Shown in pieces: positions 57,206 through 64,000 of a stretch of 64,000 bases of DNA. The DNA comes from Owenia fusiformis (taxonomy: Eukaryota; Annelida; Polychaeta; Sabellida; Oweniidae): the NCBI GenBank assembly GCA_903813345.2, contig CAIIXF020000002.1, positions 16,314,467-16,378,466 of the forward strand. The letters are read 5' to 3'. The notes beneath the pieces were generated by a model that was given only the letters and a program-made list of their open reading frames with translations, searched no databases and had not been told where the DNA came from. The position numbers and the translations under genes were made by a program. The stretch's first letter is position 1. The number at the start of each line of letters is the position of its first letter.

Positions 57206-57949
57206 TGAACATTCATTTGTCATGATAACCACTGAGATGCAATGGTCAACTTTTGCTTTTACGTTTAATTATAATCAAGGCCTTCCCTAAATTTCTTGTT
57301 AGATCATGAATGCCTGACTTCACCAAGTATTTAAATTATATTTTGCGTTTTATCATCTTTACCAAAAGCTACAATTCATGCATATGGTACAACTACTACT
57401 AACTGACTTTGGTTTATCATTCTTTTGTTGCAAATATGGGGATGTTTCAACGACTTCAATCTAGGGATTTATATAGAAGGGACTTCCCCTTTTGATAATG
57501 TAATTATCTGTTTTGTAGGTTCCCGTGGGTAGGATACACACAAGAACAATATACGGCCAATCCTAAAGGGGTACAGACACAACAACACAACAATGGCGTT
57601 CTTCAAGTTATAGACGTGGAATTATATAGTTTATGCATCTTGCCTCAAGCGACGTGTTAAGTCTGACGTGATAACCCAAAAAATGTTTATCCCATATTTG
57701 GTTTGAGAAACACAGTTGCTGAATACAAGTGCAAACTATGAAATAACCATAATATAACAATAGATAATGTTTGGCATGCATTGTGTTTCTGTTTCATTGT
57801 TAAATTAGTTGAAAGTATTTACAAAGAAGTTAATCACCAGGAGGGATTTCATATGGGGAATATCACATGATATGAATATATCCCGAGGGAACGCAGTGAC
57901 AGAGGGAAATATTGATATCATCCGAGGGATATTCTCAATATCATCCCGA

Positions 57950-58203
57950 CAGGTGAATAACGACCTTATACCATGATCAAGAGCAAAATATATCTAAAAT
58001 CCTCTTTTGAATGAGAGAAAATGTTTGAAAAAATAAAAAATTTTGTTTTTGAAACATGAAATTTTTTAATAATACCCGGGTTGATATCCATATCTTCCCT
58101 CTAATCCCAATATCATCCATATCCTAAATATATGATTTATCACTTGCTATTGAATACTGAGATATTGCTCTGACCATGGTATAAAAAGAATAACTTATCA
58201 TAA
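57950..58203. mobile_element. Possible TIR element with TTATACCATGATCAAGAGCA ends
   Basis: Mirrored at the right by TTGCTCTGACCATGGTATAA. About 45 bp imperfect inverted similarity, inner AT-rich. Confidence 0.4.
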
Positions 58204-58622
58204 GCAGATTTCTTTTCAGGGTGTTCAGCGGCGATGTAGGACTGGAAATAAGCGTTACACACCCCGGACGCACATTTCCTCGGATATTAGATCAAATAAG
58301 CAGTTATACCTGTTTGCATGTTTTACTTTTGATTTGATTTGATTGTTTAAATTAGATAAAGTCTAATTTAAATTAGATAAAATGCGTTCAAATGTCACCA
58401 GTGTCTGGAGGGTTGAGACTTGATTTAGGAATTAAATTAGAATAAGATTTTTTTACTATCTGATTTGTTTCCATCATTGTATAACGTTGATCTCATTGAT
58501 TTATTTTCTAAACCATTTTCCGTTTTGTTGCATGAGTTACTATCTTGATTTCTGTTAAAATAGATAATGCGTTGCAACCATTTAAATATATCCTTTTTAT
58601 ATCCTTTTTTGCTTGTAACCAT

Positions 58623-59215
58623 ATTAATTAATGAGCATATGTTTAGAGGGGCATGCCGTTTTATTTTGCCATCTACATTTTATATTATCAGCCGTATCTT
58701 GATATGTTGAGAATTCTTCAGACAACTCCCAGACACTATCATGGACCGACTACACTCTTTAAAGTATAAGCTGCGGCCTTCTTGCCAAGGGGATTTTTTA
58801 TTTGACAACTATGAAATTAGACTGATAAAGGCAGAACCAGATCTTTTAATAGGGGTGACAAATTGCAAGCAAAATGTACAAGTGACAACTAACCGATCAA
58901 TTTATTCCTTTCAAATTTTTAAAAATAAACATGACAAGGATCGGAATGATATAAGCAAAAAATATTCAAAAATTCTTGTTAAGTCTAGAAGTTTGCTTGC
59001 TAAATCTGATTTTCCCCTTAATTAATGAGCATAGGTTTTATGTTTGTTTCTTTGTTTTTATTTCTTATTTGACAAGTCACATGCATGGTGGGTTTATTTT
59101 ACGCGTTTATTTTGCCATCTACATTTAATATTGTTATCTGTCTTGATAAGTTGGGAATTCTTCAAAGATATCTCCGAGAAACTAACATGGACTGGCTACA
59201 TTATTCATAATCTGC
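58623..59215 (+). repeat. Direct duplication of about 150-bp blocks, about 395 bp apart
   Basis: TTAATTAATGAGCATA, TATTTTGCCATCTACATTT, TTGATA(T/A)GTTG, GAATTCTTCA and ACATGGAC-CTACA occur in the same order at 58623-58770 and 59018-59215. The 94-codon frame that starts in the first copy (58741) has no recognisable domain. Confidence 0.55.
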
Positions 59216-59950
59216 TTTTGCCGAGGGGGGGGGGGGGCTCAGCCCCGTCAGAAACTTTTCTTCAAGAGGGTGTGGTTTTACCCCCCCCCCCCCCTTGGGC
59301 CTGATCCGTTTCTATTTTCATACCCAACATGGACTGCGTGTGTGCGTGAGTGGAGGGTTGGTATAATGGGCTCCTAGAGGGGTACTTGGCAGTCAGAAAT
59401 TGTTTACGCCACCCCTTCCCTCTATCAAATGAACTATGCATGTAGATTCCTCACATGCATAGGACTATGCTTTATGTGCTTTATGTGCATTGCAATAATA
59501 TCAAAATCAGAATTACGCCTTGTTTTCTAGTAACATTCAACAAAAACAAACGCTCAACTAATTGAGACGTTTGATTACTTAATCCAGCCACCATTTCCCG
59601 TCATTACATTGCAATGGTATGGTGGCCAGAGGAAATGAGCCTGTATTGATATGTGATTATGGATTAAAGTGAGTTACTAAGTAAGTGGAAAAGCAACTTT
59701 GAGAAATCTAAATTATTTGATACCATTCGCACAGACATTCAATAGGCTAGTTTTTTTTATTCATTTCATTCCTATCCAACAGCAATCATCCATGACTTTT
59801 GATAAAGAGTGAAATCAACTGTTCAGGCTTCATGATCTTGTGAAACTTCAAGAAGGGAACTTAATTTACATCTGTTTTACTGGTTCAATTTGAATATTCA
59901 ACTAAGGTTTTATCTCCATTATAGATCTAGGAACTGTTTGGGATGGGTTT
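59216..59950. other. no gene; poly-G/poly-C arms near 59225-59300
   Basis: A G13 and a C15 run face each other over about 60 bp and could end a decayed MITE. The rest is featureless. Confidence 0.35.
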
Positions 59951-59954
59951 GGGG

Positions 59955-60070
59955 TCTTATATCTATGTCACCACCACAAGTAGAGACATTTGTCTCCAAC
60001 TTTTTTTGTGAACGATGTTTGGCGGTTGGTGTTCGGCGTTCGGCATCTGCAACAAAATGTAATCACACAG
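59955..60070 (+). repeat. Dispersed CACCACC-ended repeat
   Basis: TATGTCACCACCACAAGT at the left, then CCAACTTTTTTTGTGAAC, TTGGCGGTTGGTGTTCGGCG and GCATCTGCAACAAAATG. The clearest copy of the family. Confidence 0.55.
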
Positions 60071-60540
60071 GCAGATCAATAGTACTTTGATTAATGATTA
60101 TTATGGTTATACTTGTAGTGTCATCTTGTAGTATCATGGGAACCAAGGAAACTTACATGGTATGGATAATCCTAAAAAACTTTTAACCCATATAATAATA
60201 AGCCTTTTGATAGCAGTTTGATTTTTCATCGAACATAATTGCAATCAACTCCATGATATTTGGAAAGAGCAAATATTTTGAAAGCAAGTGTAATCAAGTT
60301 TCGAGATTTCTGATAAAGTTCAATCAAGCTATGACGAAATTAACTTCATTTCCCCATTGCATTGTATCCCCAGAAAATTAAACAGGTGGAGGCATTATAC
60401 TGTTTTTAATTTCAAATTGATATCATATTACGCCTTTAATGTAGGCTGAGACCATAGTAACTAATTATCCTCAATTTTCTTATTCTTATTATTTAAAATG
60501 CAACTGTATTCTAAGATCCATTCCTGCACTTTATTGTGGT

Positions 60541-60800
60541 CAGTACTATGCAAAGGCGTAACCATGGGGACAGGTGCGACCCCGATAACCAATGAAAATA
60601 GAACCATTAGATAGAAGAAGAAAATAGCTTTAAAATGCTCTTTATTGAAAGCGTCTAGCTCAATTTTGAAGGCAGTTGCATCAATTTTTGTAAAACTCAA
60701 AACTAATCTTCGAAAAATTTGTTTTTGCCTTGCTTATGCCAAGATCGCCCCCCCTCCTGGGTAACCTGACTGACTGAAAGCTGCCTACGCCCCTCCAGTG
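60541..60800. mobile_element. Possible hAT-type MITE (GGCGTA...TACGCCCCTCCAGTG ends)
   Basis: Right end CTACGCCCCTCCAGTG is typical of hAT-type MITEs. The left end CAGTACTATGCAAAGGCGTA is a weaker mirror. No 8-bp duplication is visible. Confidence 0.4.
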
Positions 60801-61054
60801 TATTAAAATAACTCACGACTTTTTGCTGGCGGGAAGAGCGTCTGAGGATCAATATGATGCATGCTTTTCCTATTTTTAATTTGAAAATTGAGAAATTGAA
60901 TCATTATCTGGTCAGAGAGTGGAATGCATCGTACATGTACATGTACAATGTCCAGTTGGAACTGATAATTTAAATTTTTCCTGATCAATTTGAAGCAAGT
61001 TAAAAAAGTTTGATCTCCTTCTGAGAACTTGTAGATTTTTTGGTCAATTTGAAG

Positions 61055-61195
61055 AAACTTGCAAAAACTTTGGGAGCGGTTGCCCCCCCCCGGCCTATAT
61101 TCCTTTCAAATCATGCATTTTTTCACCATTCTGATTACTTTTCGTATGATTGTTTTGCCAAAACTGTCAAAAGTTACTCCCCTTGGTAATAGCGG
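61055..61195. repeat. Dispersed TTTGGCCC-family repeat
   Basis: Poly-C, then CAAATCATGCATTTTTTCAC, ATTCTGATTACTTTTCGTAT and TTTTGCCAAAACTG, inverse orientation, decayed. Confidence 0.45.
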
Positions 61196-61374
61196 CATAT
61201 TTGCAGCCGATGAAGAAAAAAGATTATATTTGTTTATCAAACAATTTTAAGAAATCAAAATATCCTGTTTGTGTCGGAAATAGATGGCCGTGCTCCAGAC
61301 AATTAATAAGTATTTGTTTTGTATAGTTACTGATCAAAGATGTCAAATTGTGGGAATCATGATTAATGACCGTT

Positions 61375-61490
61375 CAGACCAGCTTTTAAAATACCAACCA
61401 CCGAACTCCGAACACAAACAATCGAGCACCGTCCACAAAAGTCGGAGACTAAATATATAATTCTAGTGGTGGCATAATAACACTTTCATC
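61375..61490 (-). repeat. Dispersed CACCACC-ended repeat, inverted copy
   Basis: On the minus strand TTATGCCACCACTAGAA, then CTTTTGTGGACGGTG, GTTCGGAGTTCGGTGGTTGG. Same family as 1615 and 59955. Confidence 0.5.
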
Positions 61491-62007
61491 CTCCCATGGA
61501 TATACGAGGAGTCTTATATCCAATATCCAGTCTCATAATAATCAGAGGCATATTGATAATTTTTCATTTGACTTAATACGCCTCTGTTATAATCATGGAC
61601 GTCTATCCCGGTCAGATTATTCCTGGTCAATCATCATGCTAAATGCAGGTATATAAGCCATGCACACAGGTATGAAAAAATAACTGTCACAAGAAATGAA
61701 AACAAGAATTTTGGAAAGCAACTATAGGTCAAATATCAAAAATATATTTTAACAGCAAAGCAACACAATAAACCGTTGAAAACGTCATTGATTAAAGAAG
61801 CACAGAAAGTAATTAGCTTAACTAAATATCTATAATCGTGCTTTAATAATCTATATGTATCTTTGCAAGAGTTTGTCCCCGTCTGCTAAGATGATAATAG
61901 GGTTAAGACACACGTTTCTTAAAAAAGAACTTGGTTCTTTAGATAACTATTTCTCCCATTTGAACTGTTTACTTGGTCGATTGAGTATAAAGACATACGG
62001 AAAACAG

Positions 62008-62106
62008 TCCCAGGTGAATATGAGAGTGGAACAGTATCCCCCGGGAACGAAATAGTACACACTCGGGTACAAGTTCTTTTAAAAACGTGTAACTTAACCT
62101 TCTTAT
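62008..62106 (+). repeat. Half copy of the TAGGGAGGTTAA MITE
   Basis: GAGAGTGGAACAGTA, GTACAAGTTCTTTTAAAAAC and GTGTAACTTAACCTTCTTA match the inverse of the left half of 45521-45692. Confidence 0.5.
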
Positions 62107-62296
62107 AAAACCAAGCAAAGGAAATGTAAAGCTAGCTTAACATCGTGAAATGAACAGCCTTTACTATTTTTGGAATATGAAGACTCTCTCTTTCAAGCAA
62201 TCTAGTGCATGGCTCTGATAAATCAGAATACTAGATCTAATAAATTAAAAATGTATAAACTTAAATAAAGTACGCAAAATGCCTATCTAAAATTAA

Positions 62297-62912
62297 TTAT
62301 TCGAAATGAATGTAGAGCTCGTCATCAAAATTGTCATCATCACCGTCAACGGACCTGCGCCAACTATTTATGAATACCTGGAAGATACATTAAACCCTTA
62401 ATTATTAGCTTTTAAGTGTTAACAATAAAACAAGAAACTGCATGCATAACATGAAGTATAAACACCCGGGTATAAACGCATTGTTGGCGTCGAGGTAGCA
62501 TTCGCCAATTCAACTAACGGCTAACAGATTCACCAACCAGGCTAATTCATGTCCAAATCATTTAAATATGAATAGTAACTGTCACTATTCCTTCATTTAT
62601 GTTTAAAATGGCTTAAAAACTAGGTTAAATCACCAGCCGGTATCCGGCAGATGAATCAAACTCCTCATTTAACTCACGAGTGGTACCTGCCATTATAAGT
62701 AATTGAGTTTACCACTGATAAAAAGTTGGTTAAACCACCAGCCGGCAACTGAATTCATGAATGCAACCTTAGTTCTAAATTATATCTGAACTGTTTCTGC
62801 TGAATCACATGGTGCGTTTTACACCTTTCCTTGAGTGAAAACCCCCGTCCTTCTTTACGTTGTGCCTTCCTCGCATGAGTCATGTCTGCAGCATTCCATT
62901 CATAGAAAGAAC
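62297..62912 (-). CDS. Two weak exon candidates at a 3' gene end
   Basis: 62377-62297 follows a good acceptor (GTATCTTCCAG) and reads VFINSWRRSVDGDDDNFDDE then LYIHFE and a stop, an acidic tail. 62912-62825 follows CTTTTTACAG and reads SFYEWNAADMTHARKAQRKE then GRGFSLKE with a donor AAG/GTGTAA. Their phases do not agree (2 against 0), so at least one border is wrong or they are unrelated. Direct repeats around CACCAGCCGG lie in between. Confidence 0.3.
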
Positions 62913-62919
62913 CTGTAAA

Positions 62920-63560
62920 AAGAATATACTATTTAGCAGATTAGATATCAAACGGTGACTGAGACATCAAATGTTTTAACCATGGGCCGGGGTTTAATAT
63001 TGTAGTTGCTTAAAATTATATATGATGGGGCATGCAGGCTCAATTAATGTGGGACAGGTATTTTAAAATCAATAACAAAAAATAGCTGTCACAGTGTCAC
63101 ATTCGCTATATGGGCTCACCTTTCGCCACTGAGTGGTTATTTCGGGCATACATTTTTAATTAATTGTTTTAATTGGTGTGACTGGATATGTCTTGTTGTT
63201 AAACGATTTGTTTTGCCCATCGTGTATACATGCCGTGTCCCGCTGTCTGCCCCAGCAAAGTATTCACACGTTGTCGAACGATGAGCCCATATGTCATAAG
63301 TGTGATAGCTCCATAATAATAATGGTTTGTTTTAAACCTTAAAAATACTCAAACATGTCTAAAATGAAAATATGATGAAAACCAGAAGCCTTGTTTCAGT
63401 TGTTTTATATAAAAATTCATATTTTCGTATATTTCTGTTTATCTTAAAATAATATCGAATCATTGCATTACACAAATGCGTTGCTTGCAAACATAAGCGA
63501 ACCTTTAAATTCGACAGACAGTTAACTGTTATTAATTTGATTTAAATCTGTAAAAATGTC
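62920..63560. other. no gene recognised
   Basis: AT-rich, featureless apart from ordinary short frames. Confidence 0.4.
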
Positions 63561-64000
63561 TTGAGTTATTTCATAGATTTATTTGTAAAACTGCCTGGGA
63601 ATTGAATGTCGTGAATAACTCGGTCTCAATACTTTTCCGAAACCAATGCAAACATATAAAATAGTATATACTTGTCAATACAGTGTATCATACAATGCCA
63701 CTGTATGTGCATGGCAAACTGGTTCCCCTGTAAGTATCCGCCCTGTTCAATTGAGTTATTTCATAGATTTACTTGAGAAACTGCCCGGGAACTGAATGTC
63801 ATGGATTATACTACAAATCTCAATACCTCCCCGAAATCAATGTATCACGCGTCCACTCTGTTCAATTGAGTTATTTCATAGATTTATTTCTAATTGAAAG
63901 CCTATGGTAAAACTGCCATTGGAATTGAATGTCATGAATTTCTTCAGTCTCAATACTCTTCCGAAACCAATGCAAAAATATATGTTCTTGTCAATACAGT
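63561..64000 (+). repeat. Tandem repeat running off the window end
   Basis: TTGAGTTATTTCATAGATTT begins copies at 63561, 63751 and 63866, each followed by AAACTGCC, GAATTGAATGTC, TCTCAATAC and CCGAAACCAATGC. The first and last copies end CTTGTCAATACAGT. Unit length varies by internal loss. Confidence 0.75.

Overview
The window is nuclear DNA from an animal: AT-rich, with canonical GT..AG introns and animal-type genes, and heavily loaded with small DNA transposons. The gene types (a somatomedin-B ectodomain protein, duplicated GT32-type glycosyltransferases, a coiled-coil C-type lectin, a very small cadherin) and the dense MITE load suggest a marine invertebrate. A lophotrochozoan such as a mollusc or brachiopod fits best, but this is an inference from gene style and no sequence match was run. 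I see no virus-like or LTR element.

Layout: 0.5-1.5 kb (minus), two exons of a somatomedin-B/cysteine-rich ectodomain protein. 4.4-14.6 kb, a tandem duplication of an intronless DXD glycosyltransferase (both minus), with a nearly complete 4.5-kb LINE sitting at the junction between the copies. 14.6-19 kb, non-coding, with a hAT-type MITE showing a perfect 8-bp target duplication. 19.2-31.5 kb (plus), 14 in-frame exons, including the 3' end, of a long coiled-coil protein, with repeats in most large introns. 32-35 kb, a cluster of fold-back elements. 35.2-40.5 kb (minus), a small two-repeat cadherin-like gene with two alternative last exons. 41-44.5 kb, a degenerate satellite-like array. 45.9-49.1 kb (minus), a secreted coiled-coil C-type lectin in three exons. 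50.5-52.5 kb, a 5'-truncated LINE of a second family with a higher-order repeat in its 3' UTR. 52.5-64 kb, mostly non-coding, with a long hairpin, a CpG-dense patch, MITE copies and only weak exon candidates.

The genes do not form a pathway. The most unusual signals are in the LINEs. In the first element ORF1 and ORF2 lie in one frame separated by a single UAG, and a GCCGA-TG-TCGGC hairpin starts 7 nt after that stop. The same 12-mer occurs as its reverse complement in the 3' UTR. The 3' UTR structure is shared with the second, diverged LINE, with paired changes that keep the stem. The alternative terminal exons of the cadherin gene are the best host-gene observation.
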